Shown here piece by piece: positions 24,865 through 33,431 of a stretch of DNA of 64,000 nt. This DNA is from Streptomyces sp. Z26 (GTDB lineage Bacteria; Actinomycetota; Actinomycetes; Streptomycetales; Streptomycetaceae): contig NZ_RCHV01000002.1 in NCBI RefSeq assembly GCF_003665095.1, forward strand, positions 1 through 64,000, written 5' to 3'. Within the stretch, counting starts at the first letter, position 1. Every line of letters begins with the position of its first letter. The notes under the pieces were generated by a model. That model saw nothing but the letters and a program-made list of their open reading frames with translations. It ran no database searches and was not told the DNA's origin. The translations under genes and the position numbers were made by a program.

Positions 24865-25694
24865 GGGCGACGTCCGCCGTCGACCCGGTCAGCCGCGTCC
24901 TGCAGCATGTCCCAGTCGGGCGTGCTTGCTCCGGTGGCAGCCAACACCCGCTGGGTGTGAAGGGTCAGCACGATCCAGCGGCGCAGACAACCATCGGCGA
25001 GGCGGGCGTCCAGCGCCTTGAGGTCGTCGGGCGCGACGCTCTGCCACAGCGGGTGCAGCGCGGGAAGTGCCTTGGGGACCTGGTCGCGGGTGAGCGGCCA
25101 GATGTAGGGCCAGCCGGCGGTGCGGGTGGCGAGCATCCGCTGGGCGCGCAAGGAGCGTTCGCCACGCGCCTGGGCGATCAGGACCACGCACAGCCCCTGG
25201 GGGAGGTCGTCGTGGAGGAAACGCAGGTACTCGAAGCAGGATGCCGACAGCCGGTGGGCGTCCTCGACCACGACGATCCGCGGCTTGAGAGCCAGGGCGC
25301 GACGAATCCAGGCGTCGGCGGCCCCTGGGTCGGCGGGCGCCTCACCACGGAGGCCAAGTGCACGGTGAAGGGCGGCTCGCAGGTCAGCCGGCGTCGGCTG
25401 AGCCCGGAAACGCAGCGGCAACAGCAACAGCTCACCGAGACGGCGGGCGGCGGTGTGGACGGCGAAGGTCTTGCCGACCCCGGCCTCGCCCAGCACGCAC
25501 ACAAACCGGCCCTGGGAGTACGCGTCGACGAGCGCGTCGCCCACGGCGAGCATGCCCGGGGTGAGCAAGGTGCGCACACCTGGGGTGTCGAGGAAGTGCA
25601 GACCAGACGAGGCCGCGTCGTCCATGACGGCGAAGGGCTCGGCTGCGGCGGCCGCGCCCCAGACGACCGACGGCACAGGCGGGATGGTCAGCAT
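24861..25694 (-). CDS. Second TniB/TnsC-like AAA ATPase, 277 aa
   Basis: An AAA+ ATPase with intact Walker A (GEAGVGKT, residues 69-76) and Walker B (VVVEDAH, about 141-147). Sensor-like strands follow (LCVVLIAQARGE). It is a paralogue of the upstream TniB but clearly divergent. The ATG at 25694 overlaps the tniB stop; an upstream in-frame extension to 25787 overlaps tniB and lacks a ribosome site. In Tn7-like elements the ATPase forms filaments that link target selector and transposase. A second ATPase in the same operon is unusual and may form mixed filaments or serve a distinct target pathway. Confidence 0.8.
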   Translation of the reverse strand: MLTIPPVPSVVWGAAAAAEPFAVMDDAASSGLHFLDTPGVRTLLTPGMLAVGDALVDAYSQGRFVCVLGEAGVGKTFAVHTAARRLGELLLLPLRFRAQPTPADLRAALHRALGLRGEAPADPGAADAWIRRALALKPRIVVVEDAHRLSASCFEYLRFLHDDLPQGLCVVLIAQARGERSLRAQRMLATRTAGWPYIWPLTRDQVPKALPALHPLWQSVAPDDLKALDARLADGCLRRWIVLTLHTQRVLAATGASTPDWDMLQDAADRVDGGRRP

Positions 25695-26491
25695 CGCTTC
25701 AGGGCCCAGTCCACGACCCGGTCGTCGACCTTGTCGACCCCCAAATGCTCCATGCCCTTGACCACGTGCTTGGTGACCTTCACCCACTCCCGGAAGGAGC
25801 CGAGCGCGTACTGGGTGTCGACCCGCTTCAGCAGCGCCTCATCCGCGCCCCTCCACACCGGGTGGGAGTCGGGCACGGTCTGGAGGACCTCGTCCTCGGT
25901 CATGGCCAGGATCTCCAGGCGGATGTAGATCCGCGAGGCCAGCGCCGGATCGCTCTGCAGCGTCTCGTACGCCTCCCGGCCGCCGACGAAGAGGATGGCG
26001 GGCTTGGGGTCGCAGGTGTCCCACAGCTTGCGCAGGAACTCGAAGTTCTCCCGCCGGTACTGCTGGGCCTCGTCGCACACGATCACATACGGGCGCCTGG
26101 GCAGGGTCTCGCGCAGCAGCTTGTCGAAAGCGGTCGGGGTGCCGGGCATCTTGCAGGACAGATTCATCTGGTGGAACAGCTCCTCGCGCAGGTCCTTCGG
26201 CCCCGGGCGGGAACGGGCGAAGTCCAGCGGGAGGATCAGATCCGGGTTCATCTCCTGGATCGTGGCCCGGGTGCCGAAACTCTTCCCCAGCCCGGCGTCG
26301 CCGTAGATCACCGACATCGCCCGTGATTCGACGGTGTCGACGACGGTGTCCTTGATCTGCAGCAGCGTGTCGGTGGCGACCAGTGAGGAGTCCTCAAGGC
26401 CGAGGAAGAACTGCGGACGCAGATCCGGACGGCGCGGCGGCCCCGATTCGAGCGGCTGGGACGGCGCGGCAGAAGTGGCGGCGGTGGTCAT
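25688..26491 (-). CDS. tniB: TniB transposition ATPase
   Basis: A 267-residue AAA+ protein of the TniB/IstB/TnsC group. Walker A GDAGLGKS is at residues 64-71 and Walker B YVIVCDEAQQY at about 135-145, followed by the arginine-containing sensor region (LFVGGREAYETLQSDPALASRI). The ATG overlaps the tniA stop (ATGA), the standard tniA-tniB arrangement. TniB activates and targets the TniA transposase in an ATP-dependent way. Length is somewhat shorter than the ~300 residues of Tn5053 TniB but all core motifs are present. It is the most canonical of the four TniB-like proteins in this operon. Confidence 0.88.
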   Translation of the reverse strand: MTTAATSAAPSQPLESGPPRRPDLRPQFFLGLEDSSLVATDTLLQIKDTVVDTVESRAMSVIYGDAGLGKSFGTRATIQEMNPDLILPLDFARSRPGPKDLREELFHQMNLSCKMPGTPTAFDKLLRETLPRRPYVIVCDEAQQYRRENFEFLRKLWDTCDPKPAILFVGGREAYETLQSDPALASRIYIRLEILAMTEDEVLQTVPDSHPVWRGADEALLKRVDTQYALGSFREWVKVTKHVVKGMEHLGVDKVDDRVVDWALKRC

Positions 26492-28071
26492 GTGTCCTCC
26501 GAAGACAGATCGGCGGGGGCAGTGGCTTGGCCGGGGCGCACCCAGCCGGCCGGGACGGGCGTCAAAGGCTGATACGGCTCTGCGCGCCGACGAGGCGCGG
26601 CAGGCGCTCGCTGGCTGGTGCCCGCGAGTTCGGCGAGGGCCTCTTCCTTGGTCATGCGGGTCGCAGAGACAGGCAGTTGGGGTTCGGTAGCCGGCAGATA
26701 ACGGTCGCGTTTGCGCTCACCGGAGCGCTGCAGGGCCCGGCGCAGGTCAGCGCTATGCTCCTGGCGGTCGGCAAGGACCTTGGCGCGCAGTTCCTCGGTG
26801 GCCTCGTCGCTGAGGAACGCCCGGCCCAGGTAGCGGTCGCCGCGGAAGGTGTACAGGTCGATCTCATGACTGTGGTGTGGCATCCACCGCACCCACACCT
26901 CGACCCCGATCCGGCCCACGCCGTTCTCCGGCATGTAACAGCGGCCCGCGAACTCCACCCCGTGACTGGTGATCTTCCGTGGCCTGTGGTCGCTCTCCAG
27001 CATGAACGCACGCAGCTCGGCCGGGGTGGGCTCGGGACGGATCTCGGTGGGGTCGGCCAGCCACGCCTCAAGCGGCGTCACCCCGGTGCGCTTCACCACG
27101 TGCTGGGTGTTGTGCTCGGTGACCCACTCCCCCAGGAGCTCCACGAATGCCTCGAAGGCCAGCGGCGGATCCGTCTCGCCGACGCGACGGCGGTGATCAA
27201 GCAGGGGCGCCTGGGTGTAGCGGGGCAGGTCGGCGAAGAAGCGGGTCATGCTGGTGCGGTTCAGCCGTTCGATACCGCCTTTATGGCGGGCACTGCGCAC
27301 CCGGTGCACCGGGGCGCCGAGCAGACCGAAAGCCCGCCGGACGGTCTTGGACAGGAAGTCGGCACCGCCGTCGACCCGTACCAAGTGAGGCAGTCCCCCG
27401 GCCGGCCCGTAAGGATCCTCCCGCAGCACCGACGCCCGCACGGCCGCCAGGACCGAGCCGCGGTGCGCGGAGCCAGCGGTGACCGCCCAGCCCATCACAT
27501 AGCTGGTACCACGGTCCTCGAACCACGTCACCCACACCTTCGACAGCTTCCTGTCGGGCATCACCACCACGAGCGGAGCCTGCTTGTGGTCCCCCTCCCA
27601 CACCTGGTTCCGGGCCACCGCCGGGCGCTGGAAGGCGGGGTCGAAGCCGCGGGCGGCCGGAATGCCCTCCCGCAGGCCCGCCATGAAACCGGGGTCGAGG
27701 TCACGGGCGATCGCGTCGTGCAGCGTCGTCAGACCGATCGGCTTCTCCCCCGCCGCCAGGGCCGCGCGCACCAAGTGCTCATGGGCACGCTTGACGTTGC
27801 CCTGGTAGTCGGCGAGGACATCGATGATCTCGTCGGTGATCCGCAGACGCTTCCTGGCAGGTTTCTCCGGCGTGCCACTCTCCTCGGCCTCCTTGAGCCA
27901 GCGCCACACCGTACGGATGCTCACGCCCGCCGACTCGGCAACCAGCCTCACATGCGCGGTGGTCAACTCCCCCGCCCCGCGTAGCCAGAGCAACTGGACC
28001 ACTCCGGCAGGCCTCAGCTCATCCCGATGCCGGCCCAGCTCCTCCGTCGGGGCGCCCTCCAGCGCGGTCAC
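26488..28071 (-). CDS. tniA: TniA/Mu-type DDE transposase
   Basis: A 527-residue rve-fold transposase. Helix-turn-helix segments lie at the N-terminus (LVAESAGVSIRTVWRWLKEA). The catalytic triad is visible: D161 (QVWEGDHKQ), D234 (VRVDGGADF) and E268 (RHKGGIERLNRT), with the usual ~33-residue D-E spacing. A Mu-like C-terminal beta-barrel follows (FAGRCYMPENGVGRIGVEVWV). The start is a GTG at 28071 with a poor Shine-Dalgarno. This is the first gene of a six-gene operon transcribed toward the left end. The transposase is near the middle of the proposed element rather than next to an end, which is atypical for Tn5053. Confidence 0.9.
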   Translation of the reverse strand: MTALEGAPTEELGRHRDELRPAGVVQLLWLRGAGELTTAHVRLVAESAGVSIRTVWRWLKEAEESGTPEKPARKRLRITDEIIDVLADYQGNVKRAHEHLVRAALAAGEKPIGLTTLHDAIARDLDPGFMAGLREGIPAARGFDPAFQRPAVARNQVWEGDHKQAPLVVVMPDRKLSKVWVTWFEDRGTSYVMGWAVTAGSAHRGSVLAAVRASVLREDPYGPAGGLPHLVRVDGGADFLSKTVRRAFGLLGAPVHRVRSARHKGGIERLNRTSMTRFFADLPRYTQAPLLDHRRRVGETDPPLAFEAFVELLGEWVTEHNTQHVVKRTGVTPLEAWLADPTEIRPEPTPAELRAFMLESDHRPRKITSHGVEFAGRCYMPENGVGRIGVEVWVRWMPHHSHEIDLYTFRGDRYLGRAFLSDEATEELRAKVLADRQEHSADLRRALQRSGERKRDRYLPATEPQLPVSATRMTKEEALAELAGTSQRAPAAPRRRAEPYQPLTPVPAGWVRPGQATAPADLSSEDT

Positions 28072-28513
28072 TGGTGGCGACTACTGTGAGGCGGGCGTGC
28101 GGATAACGACACGGTGATCAACCACAGTCTCCAACGTCGAACAGCACTGACACGCAAGACAGTTCAGCCAGGGACCGTCCTCTGTGACGGACGAACCCGA
28201 CGCGAGACTACGAGCCGGGAGTGAACCTCCAACCCAGCTGTTCACTCGGACGAATGGTGCCTCGACATTCCCACCAGACCGCGCACACGCGCATGCTAGC
28301 TGGCTCTGCAGTGCCTTCCGTCTTGGCCAGTTCCTGGCATCGGCCTCGCCCCGGCAGCGGCCGCCCCGGGGCAAGGCCGACTCGCAGTCCGAGTGCCGCC
28401 GAGCTATTACCCGCGCCCCAAGAAGACCTGTCACAGCTTGTCCGGTGATGTTCACCCGGCGCTACGCTGGCGCGGTGGATCACGAACCGCACGGAGGAGC
28501 GCAGGAAGCGCCG
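28072..28513. promoter_or_regulatory. Divergent control region between tniA and the cargo genes
   Basis: This 442-bp interval holds no convincing gene. An open frame extends the cargo gene back to 28184 but its translation looks non-coding. It should contain the tniA promoter (minus) and the cargo promoter (plus). At 28139-28150 is GAACAGCACTGA followed by CACGCA. The same 12-mer recurs at 33408-33419 near the right end, and TGACACGCA occurs in both regions. The shared sequence may be a transposase-binding site used for autoregulation or a relic of an end. Confidence 0.4.
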
Positions 28514-29185
28514 GTGACAAGTCGGGAGCAGGACGCGGTGCGCGTCCTGCTGCTCATCGACAGTGCCGGCGAGAGTCCGATCCAGCCGGAGTTGGCTGAT
28601 CCGGCACTCGCCTCCGCCGTCGGCGTCGTACGTACCCAGGTGCGGCTGCAGAAGCTGGACTTCTGGCTTCGCAATCCCGACTACCTCGCGGATGAGTTGC
28701 TCACCGACTACGAGAGCAGTCGTGAGGCGCCTCTGCTGCACCTGGCAGGGGAGATCCTGGATTCCGAAGAACCCGAGGTGCGGCGCTACCCGATGCTGCG
28801 GCACCACTTCGGCGCGTACGAGCCGCTGGACGACGCGCTGGCCGTCTTGCGCAGTGCCGGTCTAATCGCCGTCCGGCGTCGAGGCACCGTCAGCCGTGTC
28901 CGCCAACATGACTACTTCCTGCTCGGCGACGGGCGCCGGGTGGCGAATGAGATCGTCTCCCAGGAGCCCGTGTTCCAGTACTACGTGGAGCGTGTCGCGC
29001 TGGTGGTGGCGCTGGCCGACGGGCTGGGTGGCACCGAGTTGAAGGCACGACAGTACTTGCAGCGGGAGTACGCGCAGACCGATCGGGGCACGCGAATCGG
29101 GTCGGTCAGCGCGCAGGCCCGAACGCGACTGGAGCAGTTCCGCGCGCAGGCTGCTGCGCCGCAGCGCGAAGCGGAGGTCAAGTGA
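28514..29185 (+). CDS. Small component of ABC-three-component/Lamassu-like system, 223 aa
   Basis: A 223-residue soluble protein that begins at a GTG (28514, MTSREQDAVRVLLLIDSAG) preceded by AGGAAG. The middle section (LDDALAVLRSAGLIAVRRRGTVSRVRQHDYFLLGDG) looks like a winged helix with a beta wing. Its end overlaps the start of the ATPase gene as GTGA. I recognise no named family from sequence alone. By position it matches the middle or small component found beside SMC-like ATPases in ABC-three-component and Lamassu systems, where that subunit bridges the ATPase and the effector. Confidence 0.7.
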   Translation: MTSREQDAVRVLLLIDSAGESPIQPELADPALASAVGVVRTQVRLQKLDFWLRNPDYLADELLTDYESSREAPLLHLAGEILDSEEPEVRRYPMLRHHFGAYEPLDDALAVLRSAGLIAVRRRGTVSRVRQHDYFLLGDGRRVANEIVSQEPVFQYYVERVALVVALADGLGGTELKARQYLQREYAQTDRGTRIGSVSAQARTRLEQFRAQAAAPQREAEVK

Positions 29186-31155
29186 GCGAGATCGAACGGT
29201 TGTTGGAGTCGCGGATCGCGGAACGCGCTGGTGTGCCGGAGGAGGGCGTGCGGGACGTGTTCGCCACCTACGGTCTGCCGTTGGTCGCGACGCCGTCCCG
29301 GCCGCGGTCGCTTCGCCTGCACCGGCTGCGGGTCAGCGGAGTACGCACGGGGTCCGTCGCTCCGGGGCCGTTCGACTCGACCATGCGCTTCTCCGACGGG
29401 ATGACCGCCCTGGTGGCGTCCAACTTCCGCGGCAAGACGAGCGTCCTGGAACTGGTGACGTGGTGTCTACGCGGAACTCCCCGTGAACTGCAAAGCGGGG
29501 TGCGGAACTGGCTGAGCACCCTGGACCTCGATGTCGTAGTAGCCGGACAGGCGATGGGCTTTCGACTCGACATCGCTGAAGGTGAGATCGTCTCGGCAGT
29601 CGTGCTCACCGCCATGGACGTCACGCAACTGCAGTCGCTGCGCGAGGCCGACCCGGCACGAGACGTCTCACCGCTGATCCGGGCCGCCAGTTCCGCCAGC
29701 TACGCCGAACAGGTCCAGGCGCTGATGCTCGGCAGACTCGATCTGCAGCCGCTGGTCAACAGCTACAAGGGCACCGCCACCCAGACCCACGGCTGGCCCG
29801 CCTACTACGGCGCCATCTACCTGCCCGCCGGAGGCGACAAGGCTCTGCTGGGCGACCTCACCATGGCGGGGCTACCGGGCCGACTGCTGCAGGTTTTCCT
29901 GGACCTGCCGGCGACGGCCGCCCTCACCCGCGTGAAAACCGCCCTGGATGTGCGGGTCAACGAGAACAAGGCCCGTGCGGCAACCGCCGCAGCCATCGCC
30001 GGCGAACTCGATTCCCAACGCGTAAAACTACAAAGCGATTTGACGCAAGCCCGCGCCCGCCTGGAGGCTCTCGACAAAGAGTCGGCCATGGAGGAGTCGC
30101 TCTCCGGTCTCGCCGAACGGGCCGTCGCACTCGCCGGCCGGGTGGTAGACGCGCAGGAGACGCGGAACGAGCTGGTGCAGGCGCACCGCCTGGCACGGTC
30201 CCAGCGTCAGCAGGACACCAAGATGCTCAACGACGTCACCGAGAGCGCCACCGCGCGCCGGTTGTTCCACGGACTGGATCCACGCGCCTGTCCGCGATGC
30301 GATCAGGCGATCGAGGAAGAGCGCAGACTGCGGGAGAGTGCCACCCATGCGTGCGCCGTGTGCGCCCGACCGGTCGAGGGCGATGACGAGACCCCCGAGG
30401 ACGTCATCACCGAGGCCAAGACACGGCTGAGTGCGAGCGAGGCGGCAGAGCAAGCCGCATGGGACACACTGGGCCCGGCCGAGGAAGACCTGGCACGGGT
30501 CACCGAAGAACTCGCCGCGGTGCAAGAGCGCCTGCGGCGTGCCCAGACCGCGTCGCAGCTACCGGCGAGGCTGGCAGCCCAGGAAGCAGTGCTGCGGCTC
30601 GAAGGGGCGCTCGACTTCCTTCCGAAACCCCGGCCGACCGCCGCTGCCCCTGCCGAAACGGCGGCGGTGGACATCCTGGCCGCAGGCGCCAAGATCCTGG
30701 AGGACGACAGCAAGGACGCAGCGGCCGCCCTCTTCGGCGCACTCAACGCGGAGATCGCCGAGCTCGGCCGTCGCTTCGGCATCGTGTCGCTGGAGTCCGT
30801 GGAGATCGACCGCTCCGCACGGCTGAAGGTCACCAAGGACGGCGGCATCGAGGACCGCTTCGGGAAACAGAGCGCGGGAGAGCGCCTGCGTCTTCGCATC
30901 GCGGTGGTCATCGCGCTCCTGCGCGTAGGCGCGGCGCACGGCGTGTCCACACACCCCGGCCTCCTCCTAATCGACAGCCCCAAGGCCGAGGAGGTCCAAG
31001 ACCTGGACGCACACACCCTTCTGAAGGAACTGTCGCAGCTCGCGGCCGACAATAAGCTCCAGGCCGTGATCACCACCGCGGACCCCGTACTCGCCCATGA
31101 TGTCCTGCCCCCGGACAGCGTCATCGAGGCCGCCGACGGCGCGCCACTGTGGTGA
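29182..31155 (+). CDS. Rad50/SMC-like ATPase with zinc hook (defence-type ABC ATPase)
   Basis: A 657-residue ABC-class ATPase. The Walker A-like loop is ASNFRGKT (residues 79-86; first Gly replaced by Ala). Coiled-coil arms (about 255-350 and 405-470) flank a CPRC...CAVC zinc hook (C370, C373, C391, C394). The C-terminal head shows the ABC signature (KQSAGER, 562-568) and Walker B (LLLIDSPKAEE, 594-604). A Gln/His-switch region follows (AVITTADPVLAHDV). It overlaps both logic and sequence with its partners: GTGA overlap upstream and a 37-bp gap downstream. ATPases of this shape act as sensors in Lamassu, ABC-3C and similar anti-phage or anti-plasmid systems; that role is inferred. Confidence 0.8.
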   Translation: MSEIERLLESRIAERAGVPEEGVRDVFATYGLPLVATPSRPRSLRLHRLRVSGVRTGSVAPGPFDSTMRFSDGMTALVASNFRGKTSVLELVTWCLRGTPRELQSGVRNWLSTLDLDVVVAGQAMGFRLDIAEGEIVSAVVLTAMDVTQLQSLREADPARDVSPLIRAASSASYAEQVQALMLGRLDLQPLVNSYKGTATQTHGWPAYYGAIYLPAGGDKALLGDLTMAGLPGRLLQVFLDLPATAALTRVKTALDVRVNENKARAATAAAIAGELDSQRVKLQSDLTQARARLEALDKESAMEESLSGLAERAVALAGRVVDAQETRNELVQAHRLARSQRQQDTKMLNDVTESATARRLFHGLDPRACPRCDQAIEEERRLRESATHACAVCARPVEGDDETPEDVITEAKTRLSASEAAEQAAWDTLGPAEEDLARVTEELAAVQERLRRAQTASQLPARLAAQEAVLRLEGALDFLPKPRPTAAAPAETAAVDILAAGAKILEDDSKDAAAALFGALNAEIAELGRRFGIVSLESVEIDRSARLKVTKDGGIEDRFGKQSAGERLRLRIAVVIALLRVGAAHGVSTHPGLLLIDSPKAEEVQDLDAHTLLKELSQLAADNKLQAVITTADPVLAHDVLPPDSVIEAADGAPLW

Positions 31156-31192
31156 GCACCGTGCACCGCGCGCTCGGGGCGGAGCGGCGGCC

Positions 31193-33262
31193 GTGACCCG
31201 GCTCGCCGACCGCCTGTGCGCCCTGGCAGCCGACAGCGAGGCGATCAACTTCACGACCATCGCACTGCCGAACGACGTCGTCGAAAGCGAAGCCGCCACG
31301 GTCGCGGCGGGGCCGTTCTCCGCCTTGCTCGCCGAGGCCATCGCACACGCCTACGACCACGGCGAGGCGCAGTGGACGAACACCGCAGCCTCGTTCGCCG
31401 CAGGTCTGGCCGGCCAGCACAGCTTCCTCCACCTGACGAGCACGCTCGAGGCGCTGCTGCGCAGCCCACAGACCACCCAGGCCCTGGCCAAATCCCTCAA
31501 CAACGCGCTCCTGAACGGCTTCGCCGACACGCTCCGGCAAACACCCCTTCTGGCGGCGGCGCGCCTCGAAGGCGCGGTACGGCTGGCGACCTCCAAGGCC
31601 GTCAGCCCCTACAAAGTCTGGGGCACACTGGACGAACTGCCCACCAACGGGCCCGAGGACTTCCTCGAATGTGTTCCCCGCATCCTCGGGGTTGCCCTGG
31701 ACTGCTGGGCCCAAGAGGAAGCCGTCACCTCGACGGTGCGCGGCCTGCTGGAGCAGTTGTCGGTGGACGAAGCCGCAGACGCCGGCGCGATGTTCGAACT
31801 TGGCTGCGACCGGCTGCGCCAGGCCCTGGGCTCTTCTTCCCTCACCGATGTCACCCGCCAGACCGCCGAGGCCCGCAGGTACTTCGCCGCCGCTGGCGCC
31901 GCCGAGGAAGCACGCGACGACGCCAGCGTCTACGCCGCGGTCTGTGACGCCCTCCTCGGCTTCACCTCCCACGACGCCGACAAAGTCTCCGCCGCCGCGG
32001 ACGCGATCGAGAACGCCATGCACCGACGGGCAGCCTGGCTTCTGGGCACACACCAACCCGCTTGGCTGCAGCCCCGGGTGTCGGCCGAGATCGCCTGGAG
32101 CCGTCTGCTCCTCCAACTTCGCGCGGCGAGCGATCTGCTCCACCAGCCGGTGTGGATGGACCCGTGGCGTGCGCTGGACGCGGTACTCGCCGCCTACCGC
32201 TCAGCCCGCACGGTCCAGCCCGTCGGCAACGCCGCCGAACTCACCGGCCTAGCAACGCTGGTGGAACCCGCCATCGAAGAAGGCTTCTTAAAACAGCAGT
32301 CCTTCCTCGCCGCCCTGCAACACGCCGCACAGCAACCACACGAGCACCCTGACGCCGTCTTCGACGCCACAACGGCCGCCCAGTTGGCCTCCAACCTCAG
32401 CAAGCGGATGCAGGACCGGCAGCAGAACACGACCCCGCAGCGGTCAAGCGACTTGGACGAAGATGATCAGAGCGGACGAACCGCCCCCCGGCTGCACCGC
32501 CTTGCTCCCACCCTCGTCCTCAATCTCGGCCTCGACGACGCCCTGCGGATCGCCCAGGGCCTGGACGACAGCGCACTGCTCACCATCGAAGGCATCGCCT
32601 ACAACGGCGACGTCGCTCGCCTCAAGGCATCCGACCCGCTGATCATCCCTCAACTCGACCGTCTCATCGCCGAACTCTCAGCATTCCCCGACTTCACAGG
32701 CGAGGTCAGGCATACCTTCGAAGCCCTCGTCGAACAGACACTGCTCTTCCTCAAGAGCCGCTCCGATCTGACCAGCAAGAGCCTGCTCGGCCCAGGAAGG
32801 AAAGGCGAGAAGCCCTACGACTACCGCCGTCAGCCCGAGCAAGGACAACGAGCCCCGCTGGAGGACGACCTGCAGCGAGACTTCCACGGCTGGCTCCAAG
32901 CCGGCCCCTTGCACAACATCGTCAGTATCGAGCCCATCGACGCCGCTCTGGGGCGTGCCGATGTCCTGGTGCACTTCGGCGCCCTGCGCTACCTCACCGA
33001 GATCAAGATGGACTCCACGGACAACACCCGTGACCATCTCGAACGCAAGTACCTCACCCAGGCATCCGAATACAGCAACACCAACGCCCCCTTCGGTCAG
33101 CTCCTTGTCCTCGACCTGACCAACAAAGCCACCGGCACCCAGCGCATCGACGAATTGACATGGGTCACCTCCCACCGCCCCGACGGCGCGACAATCGACC
33201 GCGCGGTCGTCGCAGGCATCGTCACCGGCAACCGCGTCACCCCCTCCGTCTACTCACGCTGA
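31193..33262 (+). CDS. Putative effector nuclease with C-terminal PD-(D/E)XK domain, 689 aa
   Basis: The first ~500 residues are all-helical, repeat-like and unfamiliar. The last ~150 contain a clear PD-(D/E)XK core: an N-terminal acidic residue in PLEDDLQRDFHGWL, then GRADVLVHFGALRYLTEIKMD with D590, E603 and K605, and a following helix (LERKYLTQASEY). The GTG at 31193 was chosen because earlier in-frame codons overlap the ATPase gene and read as non-coding. A TTA codon is present at 32288-32290. As the third gene of the cassette it is the likely DNA-cutting effector, controlled by the SMC-like ATPase. It differs from the classical LmuA effector, where the nuclease domain is N-terminal. Confidence 0.75.
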   Translation: MTRLADRLCALAADSEAINFTTIALPNDVVESEAATVAAGPFSALLAEAIAHAYDHGEAQWTNTAASFAAGLAGQHSFLHLTSTLEALLRSPQTTQALAKSLNNALLNGFADTLRQTPLLAAARLEGAVRLATSKAVSPYKVWGTLDELPTNGPEDFLECVPRILGVALDCWAQEEAVTSTVRGLLEQLSVDEAADAGAMFELGCDRLRQALGSSSLTDVTRQTAEARRYFAAAGAAEEARDDASVYAAVCDALLGFTSHDADKVSAAADAIENAMHRRAAWLLGTHQPAWLQPRVSAEIAWSRLLLQLRAASDLLHQPVWMDPWRALDAVLAAYRSARTVQPVGNAAELTGLATLVEPAIEEGFLKQQSFLAALQHAAQQPHEHPDAVFDATTAAQLASNLSKRMQDRQQNTTPQRSSDLDEDDQSGRTAPRLHRLAPTLVLNLGLDDALRIAQGLDDSALLTIEGIAYNGDVARLKASDPLIIPQLDRLIAELSAFPDFTGEVRHTFEALVEQTLLFLKSRSDLTSKSLLGPGRKGEKPYDYRRQPEQGQRAPLEDDLQRDFHGWLQAGPLHNIVSIEPIDAALGRADVLVHFGALRYLTEIKMDSTDNTRDHLERKYLTQASEYSNTNAPFGQLLVLDLTNKATGTQRIDELTWVTSHRPDGATIDRAVVAGIVTGNRVTPSVYSR

Positions 33263-33431
33263 CCCCGTCCCCCTCCGCCCGCTGCCTCCCAGCAACATGA
33301 TCAGCGACGCAAAGGAGACACGGGAAACACGACACCGAGCAGTGCGGGTTCATGCCACTGCAATATTCGGAAAACTGTCACCATGATCGACATGGTCAAT
33401 CGGCCCTGAACAGCACTGATATGTCTACACG

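Noticed and set aside
28085..28100. TGTGAGG just upstream of tniA as an alternative transposon end
   Set aside because: Only seven bases match the right end, the subterminal 11-mer is missing, and the orientation would exclude the tni operon from the element.
28184..28513. N-terminal extension of the first cargo gene
   Set aside because: The extra 110 residues look non-coding, and a GTG with a good AGGAAG site at 28514 gives a cleaner start.
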